Origin: Candidatus Peregrinibacteria bacterium
Lineage (GTDB): Bacteria; Patescibacteriota; Gracilibacteria; UBA1369; JACRIC01
Assembly (NCBI GenBank): GCA_016188705.1
Contig: JACPHH010000023.1
Span: forward strand, 25,961-83,038
Direction: 5' to 3'
Length of the DNA: 57,078 bases
Within the stretch, counting starts at the first letter, position 1; each line of letters starts with the position of its first letter. The position numbers were made by a program, and so were the translations under genes. Below the pieces are notes generated by a model, which saw nothing but the letters and a program-made list of their open reading frames with translations, did not search any database and had not been told where the DNA came from. Below, piece after piece: positions 8,533 through 16,834 of the stretch.

Positions 8533-9513
8533 ATGAATTCTCTCCGACTCATTCCAGGCGGTGGCGAAGCTCTTCCTACTGATGAAAAAATCCGCGATAA
8601 TATTCTCACTCGAGTTGCTCAATATGGGGATACTCTCTATAGAAGAGTAGTTCATGCATATGGTTTACAAGCCACATCAGATAATGCCAGGCAACTTCTG
8701 TTTTTGCATTTATATCTCGGTTGTTCACCAATAATATCAGTAACTGGTTCAAATACCTCTCTTACATATGGGCTCATCGATAGCCTTGGTACTCAATGCC
8801 CACCATTAAGTGAAGCTATCAGTGGGGCTGCAAATCCAATATTAAGGTCAATGGAAAGACAAATCGGTTCAAGGAATTTATATGCCTTACAGAACATGCC
8901 CGAGCATCAAATTGTCAGCGAGGGCGCATCATTTCGTGATCCATTTTTTACATCATTATTTCACAAAAATTCCGACCTTTTTTTACGTGAAAATGTGGCC
9001 TATTGTCGCGCGGTTTATTTATTGGCTCTCAGACGGGAAAATAATCAAAAAAAGGTTTTATATTCCTTTCAACAAAATTTTCTCAGCGCTTTGTATTCTA
9101 TGCTTGTAGAAGTTTTTGGCGCCGATGATCCATTGTTAAAAAAAATTTATATTGCAATGGATCGTAGTAAGCGATCTGAAATAGAAAAAATTTCTGAGCG
9201 TTTAAATAATGATGAATCCGACTGTGATAGCGCTGCTATTGATAAAATAAGTAGAATGACGACAAAACGGGTAAAGGAATTGGAGGGACTGGAAGGATTG
9301 GATCTGGATCGCGCTCGGGCGCAACGACGTCACGGCGAAGAAGATGAGGGGTTGATAGATTTAGCAAACAGTTTAACCATTGAGGGCAATTCATCTGAAC
9401 ATCAATTATACCGATGCTTATGTACGGTTACTGTTCCATTTGCTTCCCTTATGACTGAAGTTATTCGTCCAAAATCTCTGAATGATTTTTTGTCACAAGA
9501 AAAAAAAATATAA
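8533..9513 (+). CDS. Unknown protein, 326 aa
   Basis: The ATG at 8533 begins MNSLRLIPGGGEALPTDEK. I recognise no family. The protein is soluble and mostly helical by composition, with no signal peptide or clear membrane segment. Its C-terminal third is strongly charged (KRVKELEGLEGLDLDRARAQ then RRHGEEDEG). It has its own good promoter, no Shine-Dalgarno, and ends just before a 46-aa reading frame that may be a leftover. Gene order gives no hint beyond divergence from a TA operon. Confidence 0.6.
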   Translation: MNSLRLIPGGGEALPTDEKIRDNILTRVAQYGDTLYRRVVHAYGLQATSDNARQLLFLHLYLGCSPIISVTGSNTSLTYGLIDSLGTQCPPLSEAISGAANPILRSMERQIGSRNLYALQNMPEHQIVSEGASFRDPFFTSLFHKNSDLFLRENVAYCRAVYLLALRRENNQKKVLYSFQQNFLSALYSMLVEVFGADDPLLKKIYIAMDRSKRSEIEKISERLNNDESDCDSAAIDKISRMTTKRVKELEGLEGLDLDRARAQRRHGEEDEGLIDLANSLTIEGNSSEHQLYRCLCTVTVPFASLMTEVIRPKSLNDFLSQEKKI

Positions 9514-9590
9514 ATGACCAAGAAAATGTCCTTTTTTCTGAAATCACTTGAGTTAAAAAAATAATTTCATACTTCTTTTACTAAAAAAAT

Positions 9591-9731
9591 ATGAGTACAA
9601 TTCAACCAGGAGAGTCTCAACCCTCCTCAGAAGAAGGAATGTCAACACCAACATTGAGTAGAAATGTTGGAGCAATAAAAGCAGTATTGGAAACTTGCGG
9701 TCGAGATACTTTTAGATTGAGTCATGATTGA
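9591..9731 (+). CDS. 46-aa small ORF, possibly a gene remnant
   Basis: ATG at 9591 to TGA at 9729-9731. The product is MSTIQPGESQPSSEEG followed by a Ser/Thr-rich linker and GAIKAVLETCGRDTF. Disordered N-termini like this precede other unknown proteins here, so it may be the surviving 5' end of a larger gene cut by the downstream repeat. It may equally not be expressed. Confidence 0.3.
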   Translation: MSTIQPGESQPSSEEGMSTPTLSRNVGAIKAVLETCGRDTFRLSHD

Positions 9732-9834
9732 AAAATGCAAAGCATGATTTTTTACTCATAGCGTGGTGGAAAAATTTGAAAGCATGAACACTCTGTGATA
9801 TATTCATTCACGATATTTTATCGAGAAATATTCT

Positions 9835-9862
9835 AGGCAATGTTCACATAAAATTTTTACAA
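9835..9862. repeat. Solo family A terminal repeat upstream of thrS
   Basis: AGGCAATGTTCACATAAAATT and the following TTTTACA match the left end of the 269-bp element at 25969. No second end is seen nearby. It lies about 50 bases before thrS, and its TTTACA could act as a -35 hexamer, which is speculation. Confidence 0.6.
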
Positions 9863-9911
9863 TACGTATTTGCAATATATTTTTTAATGAGTTTATTTCG
9901 TTAAAAATCCT

Positions 9912-11711
9912 ATGAATTTTCAAGATATTTTGGAAGAAAAAATGAGCGATGATCCGCTTCACGCCATGCGCCATTCCTGTTCTCATGTGTTGGCGCAGGC
10001 GGTTTTGCAGATGTTTCCTGAAGCAAAGCTTGGCATCGGCCCTGCTATTGAAAACGGTTTTTATTACGATTTTGAACTACCGCGGACACTTATTCCCGAA
10101 GATTTGCCGCTTATTGAAAAACACATGCGAAAAATCGCACAAGAAAAACAGCTTTTTAAGCGTTATTCGAAGCCGACCAGCGCGTCGATTCTTTTTTTAA
10201 AAAAAATAGATCAAAAGTATAAAGTTGAGCTGGCGAAAGACTTGAAGAAAGATGGCGAAAAAGAGCTTTCATTTTATGAAAATGTAATGCCGGACGGAAC
10301 GCCGCGATTTGTGGATATGTGCCGCGGTCCGCACGTGGAGCATACTGGCAAAGTTGGCGAATTCAAACTCACTCACGCGGCGGGCGCGTACTGGCGAGGG
10401 AGCGAAAAAAATCCCATGCTGCAACGAATTTACGGCGTTTGTTTTCCGACAAAAAAAGAACTCGATACGCATCTTGCGCAATTGGAAGAAGCGAAAAAAC
10501 GCGATCATAGAAAGCTTGGTAAAGAACTTGAGCTTTTTACTTTCAGCGATAATGTCGGCCCAGGGCTTCCTTTATGGCTTCCCAAGGGAGGTATTCTTAT
10601 CGAAGAATTAGAAAAGCTCACGAAAGAAGAGGAATTTAAGGCGGGTTACAGCCAAGTTCGAACGCCGCATCTCACCAAAGGAAAGCTGTATGAGCTTTCC
10701 GGTCATTTGAAACATTATAAGGACAGCATGTATCCTGCCATGAAAGTCGATGACGAAGAATATTACGTGAAGCCGATGAATTGCCCCCACCATCACATGT
10801 GCTACAGCGCGACTCCGAAAAGCTATCGCGATTTACCGCTTAGGTACGCGGAATATGGAACATGTTATCGTTATGAAGATTCCGGCGCGCTCTTTGGTCT
10901 TATGCGAGTACGAAGTCTGCAAATGAACGACGCGCATATTTACTGCTCTGAAGATCAATTTGAAAACGAATTTATCGGTGTTATCAATTTATACCTTCGC
11001 TATTTTAAACTTTTTGGAATTGAAAAATACGTTATGCGTTTTTCCTTGCACGATCCCGCGGAGCTTGGCAATAAATATGTCGATGAGCCGAAACTCTGGA
11101 TAAAAACGGAAAATCTCGTGAGGAAAGCCATAAAAAAAGCCCAAGTCCCGGTTGTGGAAGTGGCGAATGAAGCCGCGTTCTACGGTCCGAAAATCGATGT
11201 GCAGATTTGGAGCGCCATTGGACGTGAATTCACGCTCGCCACGAATCAAGTGGATTTCGCTGTTCCAAAGCGGATGGGACTTTATTTCATTGATGAAAAA
11301 GGCAAAGAGCAAACTCCTCTCGTTATTCATCGCGCGCCGCTTGGAACTCATGAGCGTTTTATCGGATTTTTGATTGAACATTTCGGCGGCGCTTTTCCGC
11401 TTTGGCTCGCGCCGGTTCAGATTCAGATCATTCCTGTTTCCGACAAACATTTGTCTTTCGCGCGAAAACTTCGAGATGATTTTTTCAGAGAGCGTTTCCG
11501 TGTCGAAATTGACGACACGAAAGAAGGAGTTGGCAAAAAAATCCGCAAAGCCGAACTCATGAAAATTCCTTACATGCTCGTCGTGGGCGACCAAGAAGCC
11601 CAAGAGAAAAAACTCACGGTCCGTTCCTATAAAACGAAAGAGCAAACGAAGCATACTCTTGAAGATTTTATTGAAAAAATTCGCGAAGAATATTCACTCA
11701 GAAAATCGTAA
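9912..11711 (+). CDS. thrS: Threonyl-tRNA synthetase lacking the TGS domain
   Basis: Charges tRNA-Thr. The N-terminus enters directly into the editing domain: HSCSHVLAQAV (HxxxH zinc-type editing motif), GPAIENGFYYDFEL, and MCRGPHVEHTG. The class II core follows with PMNCPHHHMCY (zinc-ligand Cys), RYAEYGTCYRYEDSGALFGL (motif 2), APLGTHERFIGFLIEHFGG (motif 3), and the anticodon-binding domain from PVQIQIIPVSD. At 599 aa it lacks the usual N-terminal TGS domain of about 60 residues; the start at 9912 leaves only some 14 residues before the editing domain. Upstream is a repeat end, not coding sequence. Confidence 0.96.
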   Translation: MNFQDILEEKMSDDPLHAMRHSCSHVLAQAVLQMFPEAKLGIGPAIENGFYYDFELPRTLIPEDLPLIEKHMRKIAQEKQLFKRYSKPTSASILFLKKIDQKYKVELAKDLKKDGEKELSFYENVMPDGTPRFVDMCRGPHVEHTGKVGEFKLTHAAGAYWRGSEKNPMLQRIYGVCFPTKKELDTHLAQLEEAKKRDHRKLGKELELFTFSDNVGPGLPLWLPKGGILIEELEKLTKEEEFKAGYSQVRTPHLTKGKLYELSGHLKHYKDSMYPAMKVDDEEYYVKPMNCPHHHMCYSATPKSYRDLPLRYAEYGTCYRYEDSGALFGLMRVRSLQMNDAHIYCSEDQFENEFIGVINLYLRYFKLFGIEKYVMRFSLHDPAELGNKYVDEPKLWIKTENLVRKAIKKAQVPVVEVANEAAFYGPKIDVQIWSAIGREFTLATNQVDFAVPKRMGLYFIDEKGKEQTPLVIHRAPLGTHERFIGFLIEHFGGAFPLWLAPVQIQIIPVSDKHLSFARKLRDDFFRERFRVEIDDTKEGVGKKIRKAELMKIPYMLVVGDQEAQEKKLTVRSYKTKEQTKHTLEDFIEKIREEYSLRKS

Positions 11712-11730
11712 GAGCGATTTATTGTTTCAT

Positions 11731-11750
11731 GGAACCTCTGAAAAATGTGA
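11731..11750. repeat. Single family B end after thrS
   Basis: GGAACCTCTGAAAAATGTGA matches the family B end and lies in the short gap between the convergent thrS and Fic genes. Confidence 0.5.
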
Positions 11751-11796
11751 TTTCGTCTTGAAAAGTTCGAGAAAAGTCGCAATTCCTTACATGACG

Positions 11797-12855
11797 CTAT
11801 AAAAAATAGTTTTTTATTGCGAATTCGTATTGTTCCATAAATAATTTTTTAAAAAAAGAAAGAGAGTGTTGTTCATAAAAAAGAATAACAGCCTTCTTAT
11901 AATCCACTTCATTGATACTTCTATATGAAAGAGGACAAGCATTGTGCGCGAGCAAAATCGCATTTCCAAGAATACGAGAAGTACGCTTATTACCATCTTC
12001 AAATGCCTGAATGTAAGAAAGTCCCGCGATTCCCGCGAGAGCTTTCAAAAAAGGATTCGAAAGTTTATTGATAAGATTACAAAGTTCTTCGAGTTCTTCA
12101 CGGACCTGATAATAATTATCGTAAGGTTTGTATTTAGTTCCCACAATACCAACAGGACGTTTACGAATGCCCGCAGCAATGTGTAAATTTTTCACAATAA
12201 GACTATGCAGTTCTTCTATTTTTTTTAGCGTAAGTTTCTTAAAATATTTTGGATGAGACCAAGCATACTCTAACGCTGCTTTATGATTCAGGATCATGAC
12301 GGCTTCTTCATGCGAATGATGCGGAGATTCATGCTGATTTTTGATAAGATATTCCGTATCAAGCAAAGAATAGGTATTCCCTTCAATGCGCGAAGACTTC
12401 CATGAAAATTCTATTGTTATCCTTTCAAATTCTTTTTGAATTTGTTTTGGAGAATAAAATCGCATATGGTTTTGAAAAGTCTGCGTGAGCTCTAAAAGAT
12501 GTTGAAATTCTATCTCTGAAAAAACCTGAAACCATGATTTTTTTTTCGTAAAATCAATCCGTATTTTTTGAATTTTTCTCATATCAGTTTCATGTTGAAA
12601 ATATTCCTGGGGATCAATATTTTTTATAAATGGCGGAATTTTTGGTTCATATCGCACGCCGCGACCCTGCCCGATTCTTTTGACACATTTCATTCGCAGG
12701 AGAACATTGAGATCGCGAATAAGCGTTACGCGCGAAATTTTTGCAAAATCAACGCGAAGAGCCTCAAGAAGCCTTTGATTTGTCGTTTTCTCTCCGTCTT
12801 GTATGAGCCTAAAAAGAGATTCTTGCCTTTTTGTAAGAGAAACTAATTGTTTCAT
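11797..12855 (-). CDS. wHTH-Fic domain protein with catalytic His replaced by Gln
   Basis: Fic domains transfer AMP or other phosphate groups to proteins. This 352-aa protein has an N-terminal winged helix (about residues 5-70, LTKRQESLFRLI ... VTLIRDLNVLLRM), a linker, the alpha-inh motif SSRIEGN (S154xxxE158, class II) and a Fic core with IQAFEDGNKRTSR at 282-294. In the canonical HPFxxGNGR the first His is the catalytic base; here it is Gln283 and the third-last Gly is Lys. So AMP transfer is doubtful, and a DNA-binding regulator role is more likely. Its promoter carries a palindrome suited to autoregulation. A second, canonical Fic gene lies at 31631. Confidence 0.88.
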   Translation of the reverse strand: MKQLVSLTKRQESLFRLIQDGEKTTNQRLLEALRVDFAKISRVTLIRDLNVLLRMKCVKRIGQGRGVRYEPKIPPFIKNIDPQEYFQHETDMRKIQKIRIDFTKKKSWFQVFSEIEFQHLLELTQTFQNHMRFYSPKQIQKEFERITIEFSWKSSRIEGNTYSLLDTEYLIKNQHESPHHSHEEAVMILNHKAALEYAWSHPKYFKKLTLKKIEELHSLIVKNLHIAAGIRKRPVGIVGTKYKPYDNYYQVREELEELCNLINKLSNPFLKALAGIAGLSYIQAFEDGNKRTSRILGNAILLAHNACPLSYRSINEVDYKKAVILFYEQHSLSFFKKLFMEQYEFAIKNYFL

Positions 12856-12867
12856 ATATTTATGTTT

Positions 12868-12912
12868 ATTGTATCATTTTGATACAATTCTTGCAATATT
12901 TTGAAACAATTC
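12868..12912 (-). promoter_or_regulatory. Fic gene promoter with palindromic operator
   Basis: On the minus strand TTGCAA (12896-12891) and TACAAT (12873-12868) are 17 bases apart. The palindrome TTGTATCA-TTT-TGATACAA (12869-12887) overlaps the -10 and spacer. The motif TTTTGAWACAATTC occurs at 12877-12890 and again at 12899-12912, i.e. 22 bases apart, about two helix turns. Transcription should start roughly six bases before the ATG at 12855, giving a nearly leaderless mRNA. The winged helix of the encoded Fic protein is the natural candidate to bind. Confidence 0.6.
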
Positions 12913-12993
12913 TTTTTTTACTCTATGAAAGCGGCCTACAGTCATTATAAAAGAATAATACCTTTGAATTGGCAATGAACCTTCCGCGACGTC

Positions 12994-15900
12994 CTACGCC
13001 GCGGCTCTTTCATGTGAAGGGCCTGCCATTTTTTCTCTTACTTCTTTTGGAAGCAAAAATCCCGAAACTTGCAATTTATAGTCATCGTTTCTCTCTATTC
13101 CGTGCTGGATGGCTCTCATCATTATTTCTCCGTTGTCTTTTTCCATCCAATCGTCCATCTGTTCCGAGAAAGTATTAATAACTTGATCTACTTTAGCTTG
13201 TTCCTCTTGAGCATTCGAATCGGTTTTATCGACTTTTTTGTACATGAGAGCAAGGTAATCTTCAGACTTTATGTTCTTTAAATTTTTTGCCGTAAGTCCG
13301 TATGCTTGTATATATTGGGTACAAATTTCTTTGATAACTTCCTGTAATCTCTCTTGATGCTTTCCTACTTTTATCGTAGGATCAAAAACAGACCCCGAAT
13401 CATAACCGTCTCGACTTAATCTCTGAAATGAATCAGTTCCTCGGAGTCCATCATAGACGCCGGCGGCAACGGAATCGAAGGTAACGAATGCTTTAACTGC
13501 TCTTTTGAGAAGTTGTATATTGTCGACGTTCATGTTAAACATTTTTCGTTCTTCTTCGGTCATCTCCCCAAGACTTTTGAGCATCTGGGTGCATCCGCCA
13601 TATCCATTCATGATACCTGCTGATGAAATGTTCGCTCTTGTGGCGCCGGTTTTTTGTAATACGTGCTTTATTGTATTATCAGTCAATATCGGCACATACC
13701 AGTTCCAGTCATCGTGATCGATTTTTCCTCCTTCGATAACACCTTTTTCCGCGCGCATAATGGTTTTTTCGCTAGTCATCCCGTATTTTGTGAAAAATTC
13801 CTTGGCCCTGGCATTGAGTTTATAGTGACCAATTTTTGGATCACTAGTGTCTTGAGATTCTTGCCACCAGTTCGCGATGGCTTGAAATTTTTCAATGGTA
13901 AGCGGTCCCACGGGCTCTTTTTTTGTTGTTAAAAATTCAAGATAGTGCTGCCGCGGCAAATAATCTCCAGCAAGGACACCTATTCGATCAATACTGAGAA
14001 GTGTCGGAGCATCCTTGTTCCCTCCTCTTCTCGATGACACCCCTTCAATCAAATAAAACATACGGGTTTCCATATCAAGTTTTCCCTTTTCAATGGCAAA
14101 ATTGATAACTCCTTCGTATTCCTGAGGATCCACCCATTCGCCTTCTTTATGTTTTTGTAAAAGCGACGCTATATGTCCGCTCAAGCCTCCTGAAGTATTC
14201 GGATCACCTTCGAGCTGATCCCATCGGTTAAAAAATTGTTTTACGTTCCCTGCATAGGCGGATTGATTTTGTCTGTGCCAATCATTGAATTGATTTCCTT
14301 CTCCCCAGAGATAATCGATCGCCGGTTTCAGATAATCAAATTCGAGGCTTTTTCCCTTCTTTTTAACTTCTTCGTTTGGAGGAATTTGCTTACTCTTTGG
14401 CAGCTGGCGATTTAAAGTGTGATGAAATTTTTCGTCGTCCCAGCGAATCTGTCCTCTCCCCTGAAGCACATTGAGGCAGGCTTTTATCATGTCTATATCG
14501 TTTGTTTTATGCAGTTCATCAAGAATCGTAGCCGTACCTTCATGCTTAAGCGCTTCCTCGAATTTGCCAACTTTTTCATGTTCCGCGTGGTGATGGACAC
14601 GATTCATTTCTTCACGAAGTTTTTTGTAGGGGAATTCCTTTCCGACATGCGCGAAACGGCTTTGACTCTGCCTGTGCCATTCGCTTTTTACCCATTCATA
14701 AATGGCTTTAACGAGGCTGAAAATGTCGTCCGGAGCGAGCCAAGTCGTATGCATCATGGCTTCATTCCACCATTCCGCCATAGTTTGATGGTGATCATGC
14801 CCATGACCGTGATCATCATGTTTCTTTCCGTGTCCTTTACCGTGATCATCCCCGCCATGATCCCCATTATCTCCATGATCTTTTCCGTTTTTGTCTTCAT
14901 GTCCGCCATCTCCATGACCGTTATCGCCGTCTCCATCATCTCCGCCGTCTTGAGGCTTGTCGCGGCCAGTATATTTTTTCACGTCATTGTCAGAAACCCA
15001 GTTTAAAAATTCTGCAAAACTCATTTTTATACGTTCACCTTTGCCTTTTCCCACATCGATTCGGCCCAATTTTAAAATAACAAAATCCCTTCCCACCTTC
15101 GACACGTCGTACACTCGCCCTTCTCCGGGTATTTCCAATTTTTCACCTTCCTTCACGTTAATCGGCTCGTTCGACACGTTATGATGCTTGTTATAATTGA
15201 CTTGATATGTGTTCAGGTGTTGCTTTAAGCCCACAATGTCGGCGACTGATTTTCTCAGACTCATCTTCTGTGAAAATTGGAAAAATTCACCGAGCGTCAG
15301 AGTATTGCTTCTTTTAACAGGAAATTTATTCACGAGCACGGATTTGTCCAAAACCACTTTCGTATCGTCAAAATCGACCACTTTTACCTTTTCCGTACGT
15401 TTCTTTCGAGGGTCGCTCGGATCGGTAACGGTGTATTCAAGCGACATCTCGCGTTCCATTTGGATGCCGAACATGCCCCACCGCATCTGATCTTCGAGGA
15501 CGTGAACTGAATCGATTGCCTGACTTCCATTGTTATTTTTTAAAAATGAATCCAAACGACCTAAACTAAATACCGCTCCATCCTTCATGGTTATGTCGCC
15601 GATGGAGTGGAAACTTTGGACAATCTCGCGCGGACCCATTGGAACCGCTTTTTTGAGCTCGGTTCTCACGCTCTCTATTTCCATTTCCTTGGATTTTCCT
15701 GTGTCCGGATCTGTATAGCGGATTTTCGTTCCGGGTTTCAGGCTTATTCCGAGCGTTTTTTCCGCGGTTTTAATGGCGGTTTTCTTTTCCATTTCCGTAT
15801 TGATTCGTTCGAGAATCGGATTCACGAGTATGGCGGCTTCACGATAGAGCGTATCGAAACGTTTTTCCAAATCCCATTCCTGCTGTTTTAAGGCGAGCAA

Positions 15901-16548
15901 TTGCCCGGATTCGGTAGAGTTAATTTTTTTCTCGCGTAAAAGCCTCTGAAGCCTCCACTTGCAGAGGTCCTTATTGGCCAGATTATAGCCAATGATGCTC
16001 CTCGACTCTTCCACGCTGACGGCGATGTTGCCCCGTGCCCGCGCTCCTTTGAGAATTGTCTTTATCGTTGTGAGATTTTTGTGGTCTTCGTTATTTAAGA
16101 GATTGAGTTTCCCTGTCAATTTTCTGAGTTGTACTTGTTCGCTTACCTTGGTTTCGGGAAGATCAGAAGTCATGCTGGTAACGGAAAGCACCTCGACAAT
16201 ACTTTCTCGTGTTTTTCTGCGGATTTTATCGATTTCGTCTTTCGGTTTCGGAACCGAAGGAGTGCTTGGCGCAGAAGATGGCGCGGAGGACGGACTTCCA
16301 GGCATCGATGGTGGCGCTCCGGGTGCTCCAGGACTTCCAGGCGTTCCTGGCGCTGGTGGCGAACTACCCGGCGCTGGTGGAGTTCCGGGCATTCCCGGTG
16401 AAGATGGAGGCGTTCCAAGCGGCGGTGGTCCAGGCGGCAGACCCGATGGAGCCGATGATGGCGCTCCTACGGCATAGATGAATGTTCCACTGATGAGTGG
16501 ATTTTTTTGAAAATACGCTAGCCAATTGTGAAGAAGTTTTGGCATCAT
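12994..16548 (-). CDS. Giant unknown protein with Pro/Gly-rich and His/Asp/Gly-rich segments
   Basis: A protein of about 1184 aa. Near the N-terminus, after a weakly hydrophobic stretch (LISGTFIYAVGA), lies a roughly 80-residue collagen-like Pro/Gly/Ser segment (GMPGTPPAPGSS, GTPGSPGAPGAP). A helical region follows, then beta-rich segments containing PGEGRVYDVSKVGRDFVILKL, then a striking His/Asp/Gly/Lys tract (GHGDGGHED, HGKKHDDHGHGHDHH) that could bind metal, and about 550 helical residues to the end. I know no family. The ORF extends to a GTG at 16578, but ATG 16548 is more likely. It is the last gene of the minus-strand block headed by the 2-TM protein, next to the VirB6-like gene, so a role at the envelope is possible. 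Confidence 0.75.
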   Translation of the reverse strand: MMPKLLHNWLAYFQKNPLISGTFIYAVGAPSSAPSGLPPGPPPLGTPPSSPGMPGTPPAPGSSPPAPGTPGSPGAPGAPPSMPGSPSSAPSSAPSTPSVPKPKDEIDKIRRKTRESIVEVLSVTSMTSDLPETKVSEQVQLRKLTGKLNLLNNEDHKNLTTIKTILKGARARGNIAVSVEESRSIIGYNLANKDLCKWRLQRLLREKKINSTESGQLLALKQQEWDLEKRFDTLYREAAILVNPILERINTEMEKKTAIKTAEKTLGISLKPGTKIRYTDPDTGKSKEMEIESVRTELKKAVPMGPREIVQSFHSIGDITMKDGAVFSLGRLDSFLKNNNGSQAIDSVHVLEDQMRWGMFGIQMEREMSLEYTVTDPSDPRKKRTEKVKVVDFDDTKVVLDKSVLVNKFPVKRSNTLTLGEFFQFSQKMSLRKSVADIVGLKQHLNTYQVNYNKHHNVSNEPINVKEGEKLEIPGEGRVYDVSKVGRDFVILKLGRIDVGKGKGERIKMSFAEFLNWVSDNDVKKYTGRDKPQDGGDDGDGDNGHGDGGHEDKNGKDHGDNGDHGGDDHGKGHGKKHDDHGHGHDHHQTMAEWWNEAMMHTTWLAPDDIFSLVKAIYEWVKSEWHRQSQSRFAHVGKEFPYKKLREEMNRVHHHAEHEKVGKFEEALKHEGTATILDELHKTNDIDMIKACLNVLQGRGQIRWDDEKFHHTLNRQLPKSKQIPPNEEVKKKGKSLEFDYLKPAIDYLWGEGNQFNDWHRQNQSAYAGNVKQFFNRWDQLEGDPNTSGGLSGHIASLLQKHKEGEWVDPQEYEGVINFAIEKGKLDMETRMFYLIEGVSSRRGGNKDAPTLLSIDRIGVLAGDYLPRQHYLEFLTTKKEPVGPLTIEKFQAIANWWQESQDTSDPKIGHYKLNARAKEFFTKYGMTSEKTIMRAEKGVIEGGKIDHDDWNWYVPILTDNTIKHVLQKTGATRANISSAGIMNGYGGCTQMLKSLGEMTEEERKMFNMNVDNIQLLKRAVKAFVTFDSVAAGVYDGLRGTDSFQRLSRDGYDSGSVFDPTIKVGKHQERLQEVIKEICTQYIQAYGLTAKNLKNIKSEDYLALMYKKVDKTDSNAQEEQAKVDQVINTFSEQMDDWMEKDNGEIMMRAIQHGIERNDDYKLQVSGFLLPKEVREKMAGPSHERAAA

Positions 16549-16834
16549 GACGCTTTGGTAAAAGGGCGTAAGCACCACGCGAGTTTGGCTTCGGGTTTAA
16601 TTCGGCACATGCGCGATGAACTTTCACCAAAATATTTGAGCCGTGATCTAAGCAGAGATGTGATCCGTCCGAATTCATAAAAAATTGATGGAGTAAATGG
16701 ATATGTTTCGTAACAGTAAACCGTATCCCATCTTTGATTTTTTGTCAAATTATTTTTTAATATCTTTATTTGTTTTTTCATTTTTATTTTATTTTTTTGT
16801 TTCGAGAATTTTATCTGATTTTTTTTATAATATA

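Noticed and set aside
14419-15006. 195-aa plus-strand hydrophobic frame inside the giant gene
   Set aside because: Reverse reading of a His/Asp-rich coding segment gives Met/Ile/Val-rich sequence; shadow.
16545-16781. 78-aa minus-strand frame ending in an ATGA overlap with the giant-protein start
   Set aside because: The overlap is suggestive, but the sequence has no domain-like pattern and the region also contains TTGACA that may be the promoter; kept only as a possibility.
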